64,000 bases of DNA, from assembly GCA_964035545.1 (NCBI GenBank), contig OZ037770.1:13841642-13905641 (forward strand), written 5' to 3'. Positions 40,301-54,300 of the stretch are shown one piece after another. This stretch comes from Bugula neritina (taxonomy: Eukaryota; Bryozoa; Gymnolaemata; Cheilostomatida; Bugulidae). The position numbers and the translations under genes are program-made. The notes below the pieces were generated by a model. It was not told the DNA's origin, did not search any database, and saw nothing but the letters and a program-made list of their open reading frames with translations. How positions within the stretch are numbered: the first letter of the stretch is position 1; every line of letters starts with the position of its first letter.

Positions 40301-43300
40301 CTTTTATTGTCCCATACTTTGCCTCTAATTATTTTGAGGCTGCCATTACCTCGGAAGAAAGCCTCTCTCTCCAAGTTGATCTCAAGTTCAATGGCCTATC
40401 GCTGCCCCAGTATGTTTTCCATCAAATGAGTGTTGGCCTTTTGGAGCTGTTTTCTGATGATGTGGCTTTGCCGCAAGTGCAGCAGAATGGAGCGAGAGTG
40501 TACTGCAATGATTTGGATGTCAAGCTGATTCATAATAAAGTGTCTCGCACGGCCTCGGTTAGCGTAACGTCGTCCGTTGAGCATATTGGCGCCATGTGGG
40601 ACACGCTGATCAGCACGACTAACAACATTCTGAAGCACCTTCTGAAAGCCTGGCCTGTGTGTAGGTCTGTCGTACTATCTTACTGTGCTCATTGTCTGCT
40701 GCTTGGAGTTGCTCATCCTGCCAGAAAGGTCAACCCCAATTGGATATCTCTGAAAGGTGGTCTATCGAAGCTGAATCTTCACAAAGAGCTAAAGATGATC
40801 CTCTGTAATGAAGATAGGATACTCAGTCCGTTTCAATACCCGTGTACGTATCTCAACCTCTCCATTTGACTACTGGATGTTACTCGTTTGGAATTAGAGC
40901 TTCATGTGTATAAGCTGTCCTTGCTATTCTATTGCAATAACTTTTGACGATGTGTGATTCAGGTTTGCCTTTGTCTGAGACGGACACACACAAGTTCTCT
41001 GATGCTGTCAAACAATTGCGAGATTGCAAAAGGCAAGCAGAAAGTCTGTCAGGTTAGAAAATACTTTGCTCTGTTGCATTTCCTGAACATCTTTAGTCAT
41101 CAGCTTTTACTAGAAAACTCGAAACTTACTAAACCTCAAAGCATAAAGTTATATGCATGATGCAAGTGGGAGAATTGTCTTATAGATATGTATGTGTTAT
41201 GTGATGGTAAGTGATGTCTCAATGACATTTCTGTTGTCCTTGTTGTCGTTCATGTTTTAAAACATGTTTTTACAGTGTAGAATACGATAAGTTATTAGAT
41301 TCAGTGAGCCACAGGCCAATACTCAAAAAAAGAACAACTTCCAATATTTAACTACACTTTTTTTTGTTCAAGTAACACTAATTTTACTAACTCCATATTC
41401 AACAAAATCTCATTTTTGATTACTATTAGTTAGCCTGGATTAGAGAAGAAAAAAAGCACATTTCAGCTTCGAACATGATAGGTATTTAAATATATGTCTA
41501 ATTGTAACATTGTTACCTTGCAATTGACTAGCTGGGGTTAAGAGCCAATCAGATGGCATGACTGATGATGTAGCAGCCAATGAGGATGATTTGAGTGATC
41601 TCTCTGATGAGGATGAGAATCTGTATCCAGATGAGGAATTTGGTGAAGATATGAAGTTGATACGTCTGAACCCAACACCAACTACTAGCTCTAGGATAAG
41701 ACAACTCTTCTCAAACACTGACAAGGTATTCCAATCTCATGTAATCTCAAGTACGGAAAAGCAATTCTTATATATTTCAGAATATTTATATTATTTCAAT
41801 GATCTCCTGAACTTTGTTTTTTTCGTAAACTTCAGTTTTAAACATTTTAAGCTCAATGAAGGAGTAACAATAAAATACAAAATTTATGCTTTGTTTATAT
41901 TTCAGAATATTTATATCATTTAGTATAGCTTTCACATAACCTTGTTTCTAAAAGTTAACGGTGATGAATGAAGCTACTGTATGACAAACTTGATTGTTAA
42001 ATACTGTGTTTGTTAGCCATATAGTTTGCTACTCTCTTAGAAAAGTGCAAACTTAAATACTGATTCATTTTTTTCTAAATTTAGAACTATAATCTCTTAT
42101 TTTATTTGATATTTATTATTTACTTCAATTGGATTCTGAACTTTTGCAACTTGTACATAGGCCTACTCATTTATATGCTGTATCGTGCCCCTAGGTATTC
42201 GGTATGACACGGAAAAGAGGAAGAGCTCTTATAATCAACAACAAGAACTTTGATAAGAGACCAGATTTGTGTAGGAAAGGTTCAGATGTTGATGTTGAGA
42301 ATATGTCTGCCATGTTGAAGGAGTTCAAGTTTGACGTCGTGACACACACAGACTTGAAGGCTGAGGTACGTTTGGGTTAGATAGCAAACTAAAATATTCC
42401 TAAATACAAATTATGTAATTATCTCGCGTGGTAAGACCTACACCAGTAAAATGTTACTAATTGTCAACCCTTAGGCTATGCTGCTTGCTGTGAAGGAGGA
42501 AGTGAAATGTGAGGAACACGAAGATCTGGGGTGTCACGTGTTGGTTATCATGACTCATGGAGGTGTGAATAACTACATCTATGGCACTGACCTTAAAAGA
42601 GTCAGTCTTACTGACCTGTATGACTTGTTGACACCCCTGAACTTCCCTGGTATGTCTGGGAAACCCAAAGTGGTGGTACTAGAAGTCTGTAGTGGAGGTA
42701 ACTACAAACTACACTTTAATATTTGAAATCTAAGTATCGTTTTCTTCATAATTGTTAACCACATTTACGGATAGGAAAGTCGGCTACAATATGAATAGTT
42801 TTTCTAATAATTGTTGAACTATGTTTACGAATATGATAATCAGTGGTCAGATGACAGGCAGCCTTTTGAATGTGCTTTTAAGTTAAAGTCTATATGCTTA
42901 ATAGGAAAAGTTAGGACCCATTTATCTTCTTCCAACTTGATTCGTTAATAATTATTCAATTCTGTAAGATCGATATGATTTTACAGTGAGGATAGATGTG
43001 GGTGATAGAGGTATAGACCCAGCACCTGATATTGGACAAGCTCAGAAAGAAGATACTGAAGTAGTATCGCCCCAACCTGCTAAAGTTCCTGGAGTTGTTG
43101 GTTCTGAGGCTATGAATAGACTGAACTATGATGATCTGCTGGTGGTGAAAGCTAGCATGGAGTGTGAGTAGAGAAAATCAGAAATTTTCACCAAAAGCAC
43201 TAGTTAATATCCAACAATGGAAAAAGTCATATTTGTATTTGAAGACACAATTTCATTTTTACATTTGAAGTTTTATACAGCAAATGTGTTTATAAATAAA

Positions 43301-43753
43301 TAGAAACTTGCTAAATTTGTTTTAGCGTTCATCTCCAAGATTCACCCTGTGTATGGATCTCTAATGGTTAGAGCTCTTGTATCTTCAATATACAAACATG
43401 CCTGTCACCATGATCTCTACACCATATTTAAACAGGTTAGTCAAACTGCAGTGCTAACAAAGCAGCAGTACCTATTGTAGTGTAGTATATGCATTGTGGA
43501 TCATCTCTCTAGGTATGTTTGCCATTATCTGGGTACACTTGGTTTTCGTTACCTTGGTAAGCTTACTGTTTTCTAGGTACAGACTAAAGTTAGAAAACTG
43601 TGTGTGGACAAAGATATGAACTGTGGACAGCTGGTTGTAGCCTGGGATACTCTCACTCACATGAGAAAACTCTACCTCTTTCCTGGGTTCAATGGCCACA
43701 TGAGAGAGAATAACTCCTCATTGAGATTGAGTTGTATTGATTGGACCGAATAA
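34366..43753 (+). CDS. LRR-Roc-COR-caspase fusion protein, first copy
   Basis: Thirteen exons join in frame to 1285 aa: 34366-34414, 34642-34885, 35634-35780, 36127-36270, 37495-37638, 38856-40843, 40963-41052, 41532-41725, 42195-42365, 42475-42697, 42987-43163, 43326-43435, 43577-43753. An unrecognised N-terminal region (about 1-98) precedes leucine-rich repeats, carried by three exons of 144-147 nt, all phase 2, and by the start of the 2-kb exon. The Roc GTPase shows a P-loop GSTMAGKTS (347-355), DMGGQ (401-405) and THKD (470-473). COR follows to about 900, with a CAHCLLLG motif near its end. An acidic linker (SDLSDEDENLYPDEEF) leads to the caspase: GRALIINNKNF start, MTHGG with His1085, KPKVVVLEVCSGG with Cys1129, then p10 ending KLYLFPG. 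Roco proteins are GTP switches and caspases are Cys proteases, so a one-chain sensor-switch-protease for immunity or cell death is inferred. There is no kinase and no recognisable death fold. Confidence 0.88.
36275..37160. repeat. Minisatellite, 38-40-bp unit, about 22 copies (intron 4 of first Roco-caspase gene)
   Basis: The unit contains ATCAGTATACTGTAACCTGA followed by CATCACCTGCC and a variable ATAT(AT)GT segment. The array begins just after the donor of the exon ending 36270. Confidence 0.95.
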
Positions 43754-44059
43754 AAGCATGCCTTTTGGGTTCCCAAGAAAGGATAACTCCTAGTGCAGTT
43801 AAACCCCCTGTATTAATATAATAATTATAATAATTGAAACTAAGCAGCATATACTGATGCAATAACCTGTCCTGTGGTAGTAACAAATGCCACCTATATG
43901 TTTCATATTTTTTTGTATTTTACGTTTACAGAGTTTACACTTTTGTATCACTTATGGCTACACTTGAAGATTTGTATAATATATGTTCCTTTGTAAATTA
44001 ATGCTGAATCTATACTCTATTATTTAATGATCACAGGCCAATTACTCTGAATCTATCTG

Positions 44060-44075
44060 AATAAATTAATAAATG
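44060..44075 (+). promoter_or_regulatory. AATAAA polyadenylation signal(s) of first Roco-caspase gene
   Basis: Two overlapping or adjacent AATAAA hexamers (GAATAAATTAATAAATG) lie about 310 bases after the TAA stop and fit the gene's 3' end. Confidence 0.5.
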
Positions 44076-44539
44076 CAAAATGTAACCTTATATATGATAA
44101 TATTAATTATTAATGTTATATATCTTTTGTGTATTATGTTTCACAGGTTTAAGGCATAGGTGGAGGTTATATCAATTCACATGACCAATAACATAACTTT
44201 TTATTTGTTTTCTTATTTATAAACTCATTTCATAAATAAATTTCAGTCAAATCATAGCTGCTTATTATCCTTTGGTCTGAGAAAATAGTGTATTAAAAAT
44301 AATTGGACTTGTACCTTTTAAAATTTGTGGCTGCTTCCTTGAAACATGTACTGTGTGACAAAAAGATGTTGGGAAATAAGTTCAAGCTTTTAGTTTTACT
44401 AAACTAAGGTAAATTATTTATTACATCATAAAAATAGTTTTTCCAAATATTTACATATAATGATATGCACAGTTTAATTATCTTATTATGGCTTTGTACT
44501 TGATTAATTAACTTGTAAACAAATCTCAGAACGGCCGCG

Positions 44540-44720
44540 ACTGTTGCGACGATTGATTGGTTGCGTACACTGAAGCCTGCATGACTAATGCGTTATATCA
44601 TCCAATAAGAGCAAAGTTTGCCTATTTCCTCCATTCTACGAAATAAGCTTTTGTACAGGTACAACGCTTTGCGTACAGCATGAGAGCTGAAATATTTTAG
44701 CCGTATTGCCTCCACCACTA
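44540..44720 (+). promoter_or_regulatory. Possible promoter of second Roco-caspase gene
   Basis: A locally GC-richer patch holds an inverted CCAAT box (GATTGGTTG, about 44556) and a direct CCAAT box (ATCCAATAAG, about 44600), between the two tandem genes. The start codon I chose is 670 bases further on, so an untranslated first exon would be needed. Placement is inference. Confidence 0.3.
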
Positions 44721-45107
44721 CTCTAGGCTCGTGACCTTATTAATGATAACTAGTAAGTATAATATATAATATAGTTATATAAATTATAATCTGTTAGTTT
44801 AGTGAGTTAACGTGTACCAAAACCCTTTTAGCACAACCCTGTATTTAGCTTTTCAAGGCTGTGGGTAAATTTTATTAAAAATAGACATAATTTAAGTTTG
44901 TTGATAGACTGATGATAATGGGATTATGATCAAAGAGTGTCACTTGTTGGGTTGGATGAGCAACCATTTATCATCAAAACAAATATAGACTATAGTAATC
45001 ACTATAGAGTATCAGTTTTGTTGTAAGCAAGTTAATGAACTTGTGGTATGTCTATCATGTTGTTACCCACACAATCACATTATCAGTGCAAATCTCATTA
45101 GACTACT

Positions 45108-45235
45108 GGCAACTAATAACTAGTTACTAGCTACTAGTTACTAGCTACTAGTTACTAACTATCATTAACTAGCTACTAGTAAATACCTACTAGCTACTAC
45201 TTACAGTTACTGGTTAATAGTAGATAGTTAGTATA
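45108..45235. repeat. (CTAGTTA)-type simple repeat
   Basis: Imperfect CTAGTTACTAGCTACTAG words repeat here. A related TAGTAACTA tract occurs in the intron at 47340-47465. Confidence 0.75.
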
Positions 45236-45387
45236 AGGTAATAGGTTTCTAACAAATACTGCAGATAATTTGCCTTTTTAGATGACTAAAATGTTGAAGA
45301 TAACAAGCCAGAAGAATATAGACATGTAAACATAAGGTTACAATAAGAAAAATATGATCTCAAGTCATAAACATGCATAAAGTAGCC

Positions 45388-48300
45388 ATGTCCACTGCTA
45401 ATGCTATTGAGACAGGTAGGTGTTTTGTCACAAGTTTTCAATCATCTAGTAAAGTCATAAACTTTACAGTGTTGTCTTTTGTTCTATACTAGTAAATCAT
45501 GGGTTTGCTTTTTCCTGGCTGAGAAATTGCTTAGAATGAGAGTGTAATCCTTGTGTGCATTAATTATCCAAGTCCTCCTATTTTCAAACATGTTTATATT
45601 AAGTTAAACTGCTAAGGTGTGGATTTTGTATGCCTATTGAAAAATCTGTGAATATTGTGAGGAAATTTTTATTTTTATTTTCTTCTGCAGACAATAACTA
45701 TAAGCATAATATTTTATGATTTTCTCCCAAACATTAAAGAGAAGCCATGAAAACTTAGCTGCCATAAAGAATGAAAAAAGTAAACAATATGTTTAGGGCC
45801 TTCATTAACATAAAATTACATAACATTTAAAAACTCCTTTACAGATCAAATCTACCTTGTGGATGAATATGAAGCTACACATCTCATGTACGATAAAAAT
45901 ATTATCTGTAGGCCATAATTACAACCAGGGATGTAGTAGCAAAAAGATTCTAGGCTATACTCTCAGGCCGGGTGTCCAGGGGGCCGCCCAGGCCCCCGGC
46001 GGGGTTTGGGGCAGTGCCCCGGCCACCGAAGTCCTCAGAGCGCTTCTGATGCAAATTTATGCAATTTAAAGCCATTGTAAATTCTAATTTTTCTAAAAAA
46101 AATCGATGTTGAAAGGTGCACTTCACTATTATTTTCATACCATACCATAATATACTCTAATATACACAGGGCAACCTTTTAGCTGAGGCTGCATTATTAG
46201 TGTATATAAAAATTTGGCACCACCCCCAACTAAAACCTCACCCAATTGTGCTAGAATCAAAATTTAAAAACCATGTTGTAGATCTTCCTGTTCCTCAAAG
46301 GAATTTTTTTGGAGTTTTCAATATTGTTTTTTTGCAAAGTCATAGACAAAAAACTACCCATTTTTGGCCAAATTTACCCGAAAAGTTTATTTTTCAGTCC
46401 CTGCCAAATATCTCAGCAGAAAGCATGTATTCGAATAGAACAAACACTGTCGGAATCCTGAGAAATTTTTGCAGAGCACATATCTTTTTGTCTTTTCAAT
46501 AGCTTTCATAGATTTTCTACAAATTAGTGATTTATACACTGAAAATGCGATATTTTTTCTTAAGCATTCACCAATGCGCAGCACTTCGAGCTTTAGTGAA
46601 CAAGAAGAGATGAGAAGATACTGATGCATACGTTACCAAGTACAGGCCTGCTAGTTGACAGGCTAGTGAATAGCTTGATGCGTACTTCGTTTATGGGGCA
46701 GCCATGATGGAATGTTGATAGATGATGCAGCCCTTATTGGTCATAGTGTAATCTCAGGCTAAACAAGCACAAGTAGGCAACACCCATGCCACCCACATAG
46801 CATTAACATAGCAAGAACTTAAATTAGATTGTAAGCGAAATTTACGATGTTCTCAGTGAGAATGCCTTAACTATTCTGTGCACTAATCATCAGTAACACA
46901 TACAAAAATATGCCCATACGAGCCTAGAACAGTCTATTTTCTTCTAGACCATACGGCGTATGGGATTGTATGGGTACCACTACATTCCTGATTGCAACTA
47001 TAGTCAAATTAAAGTAATACCACTAAATATACATACATATCTATGTACAACTATATATACATATATATATACATGTATTTATATACGTACATCTACATAT
47101 CTCTACAACATGCAGGTAAATATGCAGTGTGGTTCAACCGCTCTACCAATGTTCCTGAGGAAGAATGGATGGAGAATAAAACAAAATACTACTCCATAGA
47201 AGAGCTGAGTGCTTTCAGTCCCACAGTCACTCATCTGATAATCAAATATTCCATTCCTCAGAATATTCACACTCTGTTTCCTTACCTCACACATCTGAGA
47301 GTGAGGCATTTGAAGAGAGATGCTGACTTTAGTTGGTGAGTTATAATAGTAACTAATAACTGCTTACTAATTCCTAGTAACTAGTTATTATTAAAAGTTA
47401 CTTGTGACTATTTACTAAAAGTAACTATTTACTAGTAGCTATTGACTAATTACTAGTAACTGTTTGTTGTTGCAGTATATTTCTGCTGAGAAATCTAAAA
47501 GTGCTGATTATGTCAAGAAATGACCTGTCTGATAGATTGTCTAAGAATATTTTCGCACCTTTACAATCGTTGGAGGAATTGTATATCCGAGACTGCAAAC
47601 TGACTGTTATACCAAAGAGGTAAGTACATACCCAAATCTGTTTAAAGTATCCACTCCTGTGAAAGCCCCTGATTACAAGAGTTTTTAATGGGCTAAAAAA
47701 AGTGTCTCTTACCATGCTGGCAACATCAAAAAATATCCAACTTTCTACCATAAAGAGCTTCAAATGTTGTGAGCATAAATTTCCTTATAGAAATAGTATA
47801 TATTATAATATAGTTTATAGAAATAAGATTATGTTAATACGTTAGGTATATTTTATAGAAATAGTATATATTATAATATACTTTATAGAAATAAAGTATA
47901 TAGTGGTATTATAATATATTTTACAGAAATAATATATAGTAGTATTATAATTTATTCTATAAAAATAAAACATATTATAAAAATATATTTTATAAAAAGA
48001 CTATATATTATAATATAATTTACTTTACTGTTTGTTGCAGTGTGTTTCAGCTAAAGAATCTGGAAGTGCTAAATGTATCGTGGAATGAACTGTCGGATAT
48101 ATCAAGTGCTACGTTCACATCCTTACAATCATTGAAAGAGTTGTACATACGATGGTGTAACCTAACTTCTCTCCCTAAAAGGTAGGTACATACATAGCAT
48201 AATCTAACTTACGAATGAAATTTACGCTAAATATTATATACTCTGCAACATTTTTGATACTCAATAATAGAAAATGTAAAATTCAGCCAATCAGCTGCAA

Positions 48301-51300
48301 GCAGCACTCAAATATCTCGCCATTTTAACTTATATATAAAATTCTGCAAGCTCAAGTGCAAAATTCATTCTTCTAAAGATATAGTTGTGCAACTTTTGCT
48401 GCCTGCATATCTTAAATTTATATGTTTCTGAGTTAATTTTTTAAAATTCAAGTGTTGGTAAAATGCAAATAAAGTTCTATGTCGGCAATAATATCTTGGT
48501 ACAGTTTTGCTGCCTAGCACCAGCTGTGGCATAACCATTAGCTTTATTGATATAACCTGAATGCTTATATAAATATAGTGAGTGAGTTTTACGTGGTATA
48601 TTATGAGTGTCTAATGGAAACTCTTGACACTAATCTTTGGATGTTTGAAGATTGATAAAGATTTCTGTGAACTCAACTGTAGCAATGATGTAGAAATGAT
48701 GTAAAAAGCGTATTATGTGTCATTTGTAGTATAACACAGCTGAAACACCTACAAGTACTAAACATGTCAAGGAATGAGTTATCTAGTAACCTAACAGATG
48801 CTACATTCACATCTTTGCAGTCATTGACAGAACTGCATATGCGCTGGTGTAATCTTACTTCTCTACCCAAGAGGTGTGTATAGAAATCAATAAAATGAAC
48901 GAGGTCAAGGCACGATAACTCTTAACTCATCATTCCTTGTTTTAAAAATTAACATAATACGTTAATGCAACGTTTGAACCAAAACATTTAATTTTAATAG
49001 AATTTTCATTTGCATAATCAAAATGTCCCACCACACTATCTATTTTTGAATATTTATTTTAAAATCTTTAGCATACATTATATGGTTTTTATAAGCTAAG
49101 CACCTGAAAGGTAACATTAGTAGTTCAGCTAAAAATGTTTTGGCAACACATGAAGTATAGCTGGCTTTTAATATTCAGTAGATTTCATTTTTATTGTGGT
49201 ATCTCATCTTTACAACTGTGGATTACATAATAGATAGTATTTTATTCATTTATTTATTTATAATTTATTCATTTATAATTTATTTATTAATAATTTATTT
49301 ATTTATAATTTATTTATATATGTTGTCTTGTTTTTAGTTTGTTTCATTTGAGGCTTCTTGAAGTGCTAAATGTGTCGGGAAATAAGCTGTCCAACAGTTT
49401 ACCGGATGACTCATTTAAATTCTTGCGGTCATTGAAAATTCTGAACATCAGTGACTGTAAATTGACTTCTCTACCAAAGAGGTACACCAAATAATATATT
49501 ACAATAATATAGAGTGTTATACCATTGGCTGGAGAATATTAATCAACTTTTTACAGATTAGCAATATGCATAATATAAAACTATATCAATTACATTTTAT
49601 TGTATAGACTTTTCATACTTGGTTTGTTTGAAGTAATAAAGAAGTTGTGTGCCCTGTGTTATAGTCTGTTTTTGCTGACGAATCTTGAAGTACTGAGTAT
49701 GTCTGAGAATGTAGGACTGTCTAACAGTCTACCAGATGATATGTTCTCATCGTTGCAGTCACTGAGAGAGTTGGACATTGGCAGCTGTTTCCTTAGTGCT
49801 CTACCAAACAGGTGTGGCTTATTACAGAGTTAAACTGAAATAATACTTGTCTATTTTATTATAAGTCAACTAAAATCTAGTTAATTGTTGTTTGTGTGTG
49901 CGCACGTGAGTGAGTGAGTGAGTGAGTGTGTGAGTGAGTGTGTGTGTGAGCGAGTGTGCGCGTGTGTGCGCGAGTGTGTGCGTGTGTGTGCGTGAGTGTG
50001 TGTGTGTGAGTGAGTGTGTGAGTGTGCGCACACGTATATGTGTGAATGGTGTGGTGTGATATCACAATTTAATTTGAAGTAGTTGCTGTTTTATACCAAT
50101 TAAATTCCAAGGATTTGCTTAAAATTTATTAGCTTATTTTTATGTTTATTTAATAGCATTCCAAGCTTGCAAAAACTGCAGACTCTGAAACTCCAAAGAA
50201 ATAACTTCACCAGCCTATCCTCTTCCGTGTATCAATTGGGTGACCTGCGCCAACTGGACATCTCCAACAATGGCTTCTTCACAACTTTAAGTTCTGAAAT
50301 TCTACAGCTTGGTAAATTACAGAAAATAAATGTGGAAAATTGTTATGCTCTCACATCTCCTCCACTTGAGGTATGCAAGAGAGGAGTTGATACTGTAAGA
50401 CAATATTACACAGACTTGGCTAAAGGTGCTGGTAGAAGTTTGCCATTTGCGACAATAGCCCTGTTAGGCAATACAATGGCCGGGAAGACCAGTCTAATCA
50501 AGACCCTACAGAATAAGGACAGGAAGAGAGTTCTGACGGACAGAAGTCCAGACGCTGTGACAGATGAGACGACAAAAGTCTTCAACGTTGAAGAAGTTGA
50601 AACCGATAACACAATACTCCGACTCATTGATATGGGAGGACAGGAAGTGTATCACATAGCCTATCAGCTGACCTTGAAACAGAATTGTGTACCGGTGATT
50701 GTGGTCAACTTGCAGCAGTATAACACAATCTCAAATGAAACAACTTGTAGAGAAGCTGTTCGCAGGTTAGCTTTTGACTTCATGTCTCACCTCTATCTCG
50801 CAAATCCATCTCTCGAGGCTCCTAAACTTGTTTTTACGCACAAAGACAAGTTTTCAGTTTCCATGTTCAAAGAGCTACAATCTAGTTTTCTTGAGGTTTC
50901 TGATCATATTTGTGCTGAGATTGTTCGAGAGGCAAACGCAGTTGGTAGTGAAATCTGTCAAATTCAAATTTTCAGAGAAGTAACTAAACGTGTCTTTGCT
51001 GATGATGACATATTTGTAGTTGGAATAGATGACGAGTATCAAGTATTTGATTCAATTAAAAAATCCCTTCTTCGGAGTTGTCAGCTTTTTGTCAAACCTC
51101 TACCAAAAGTTTGGGAAGAAGTAAATGAGAAAGTTTTGGCTAAGCAGGCCGCCTATCAGTCCTTTTGGTCCACACTGGTTTTACTACAACAACAAGGCCT
51201 TCAGGTTGAGCCCACTCAGTTAGATATAATTCTCACTTACATGCACGATTGCGGTAAAATCTTGTGGTACAAAAACATTGATGCACTCAAACCTTTCATT

Positions 51301-54300
51301 TTTCACAGGATATCAGAGGTCACCAAGCTTGTGTCCGTTTTGTACCATCACGATTCTTATGTTTGGCAAAATAGATGCAGTCAATTCTTGCCTTGTCCTT
51401 CTAAAAACAAGATGCTTGTTGAAAGACAAGAGTTTGAGGAGCTGGTTTCAGATTTTAATGATACAGGCGTTTTGGTGCACACTCTTCTTGTTTATTTAAT
51501 TGAGCAAGAAACGTCATTCAAAAGTGTCCAAGATATCGATATTGCTATTTGCTTGCTCAAGAGCTTCCGTTTGTTACACGGTCCATTTCAAAGAGATTCT
51601 GACAGCTCGTGTTTTATTGTGCCGTTGTTTGCCAAGGAATATTTCAATATATCTTTCTCTTCACCGAAAAAGCTTTGTCTTCAAACCAGTGTCCAGTTCA
51701 ATGGCCTAACCCTGCCTCAATATGTTTACCATCAAATGAGTGTTGGCCTGTTGGAGTTGTTTCCTGACGTAACGGCGGTAATCAAAGTGAAAAGAAATGG
51801 TGCTAATGCATATCAGGATGGAATCTACACTCAGCTAATTCATGATTACAAGTCAAGCAAGGTTAACGTTTATGTTTCATCCGAAACGGTCGATATTAGT
51901 AGCATGTGGGCACGGCTGGTCAGCACCACCAACAACATGCTGAAACATGTTCTAGAAACTTGGACGGCGAGTAGACCGGTTACTTCTGTTTACTGTGCGC
52001 ATTGCCTGCTGCTGGGAGACCCTCATCCAAGAAAGATAACAAACCCTCAATGGTGTATCAATTCGCTGAACAAGTCCGCACCTCCAGTTTCCTTGTACAA
52101 TGGGCTTACGTTATGCAAGGAGGAAGAAATTCCAAGTGCTCTTCTCTATCCGTGTATGTCTATTTTAGTCCTTCTTAAAATCTTTGCTTATGCTGCAGCA
52201 TTTTGCGTGGAAGTACTCCGAAAATAGTAATAAAAGATGAAAAAATATCAAATATTTAAATGGAATAATAATTTGTTGTATTATATGTTCTCGTAAACAG
52301 ACATCCACCATAACTGTCTTTGATTTTCTGTAGTATTCAAAAGTTCTGATTTGCTATAGGTAACGCTGTGCTAGAAGATGAAGCTTGTACGAGTCTTGAA
52401 AAAATGGTTGATCGATTCATTGCTAGAAGAAATGAAAAGAAGGCAACTCTTGCAGGTAAGTTTTTTGTGAGATTATCTTTCAGCGTGTCTTTGCATCAGG
52501 TTTACAATTTTGTTATGGAATTTCCCCACACAACATATTATTATTTAATCTTTTTTTAACTTACCTTTAAAACACAGTGTCTTAATATAATTCTATTCCA
52601 TACACTTTAGTGCACTGATTATTATTATCAAGTCATATATGCTGTAATAGTTATTTATGTGAAACAACATGTATATAAGTAATGTAACATAATACATGCC
52701 ATAACTTGCAATCAAACTATTGCTACAGCTAGCAGTCTTAGCCAATCAAATGAGAGCACAAGGGATCAAGCAGCCAATGAAGATGATTTGAGTGATCTCT
52801 CTGATGAGGATGAGAATCTGTATCCAGATGAGGAATTTGGTGAAGAGATGAAGTTGATACGTCTGAACCCAACACCAACTACTAGCTCTAGGATAAGACA
52901 ACTCTTCTCAAACACTGACAAGGTATTCCAATCTCATTTAATTTCAAGTACAGAAAAGCAATTCTTATATATTTCAGAATATTTATATCTTTTATTTATA
53001 TAATTTAGTGTAGCTCTAACATAACCTGGTTTCTAGAGGTAAGAATGAAGCTAGTTCTATATTATGAGCCTGGTTTTAAATGCTGTTTTTGTTAACAATA
53101 TAGTTGGCTACTCTCTTAGGAAAGTGTAAGCTTAAATACTGGTCCACATTTGTTGTTTTTTGTTCAAAATTCAGAGCTATAATCTTTCATTGGATTTGAT
53201 ATTTATTATTTACTTCACTTAGATTCTGAGTTCTTGTAACTTGCACATAGGCCTACTCATTTATATGCTGTATGGTGCCCCTAGGTGTTCAGTATGACAA
53301 GGAAAAGAGGAAGAGCTCTTATAATAAACAACAAGAACTTTGATAAGAGACCAGATCTGTGTAGGAAAGGTTCAGATGTTGATGTTGAGAATATGTCTGC
53401 CATGTTGAAGGAGTTCAAGTTTGACGTTGTGACGCACACAGACCTGAAGGCTGAGGTACGTTTGGGTTAGATAGCAAACTAAAATATTCCTAAATACAAA
53501 TTATGTTATTATCTCGCGTGGTAAGACCTACACCAGTAGAATGGTACTAATGGTCAACCCTTAGGCTATGCTGCTTGCTGTGAAGGAGGAAGTGAAATGT
53601 GAGGAACATGAAGATCTGGGGTGTCATGTGTTGGTTATCATGACTCATGGAGGTGTGAATAACTACATCTACGGCACTGACCTTAAAAGAGTCAGTCTTA
53701 CTGACCTGTACGACTTGTTGACACCCCTGAACTTTCCTGGTATGTCTGGGAAACCCAAAGTGGTGGTACTAGAAGTCTGTAGTGGAGGTAACTACAAACT
53801 ACACTCTTTAATATTTGAAACTCTAACCATTGTCAACCACCTTTACGAATAGGAAAATCAGCAACAACATGAATAATTTTTATGCTAAATCTATACGTTC
53901 ATTAAAAAGGTTGGAATTCCTTTAACTTTTTCCAACTTGACTCGTTAATTATTATTTAATTCTGTAAGATCGATATGATTTTTACAGTGAGGATAGATGT
54001 GGGCGATAGAGGTATAGACCCAGCATCTGATATTGGACAAGCTCAGAAAGAAGATACTGAAATAGTATCGCCCCAACCTGCTAAAGTTCCTGGAGTAGTT
54101 GGTTTTGAGGCTATGAATAGACTGAACTATGATGATCTGCTGGTAGTGAAAGCTAGCATGGAGTGTGAGTAGAAAAAATCGATGCCTGCAGCCATTAGCA
54201 AACGTTTATTCATCTTTTCACAGAAAGTACTGGTTAATATCCAACAATGGAAAAAGTCATATTTGTATTTAAAGACACAATTTCATTTTTAAATTTGAAG

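Noticed and set aside
45841..45924. Extra coding exon of the second Roco-caspase gene (open frame after an ACAG acceptor)
   Set aside because: It runs into TAA, and its possible donor (CAT|GTACGA) is out of phase with the next exon. The first copy has no counterpart.
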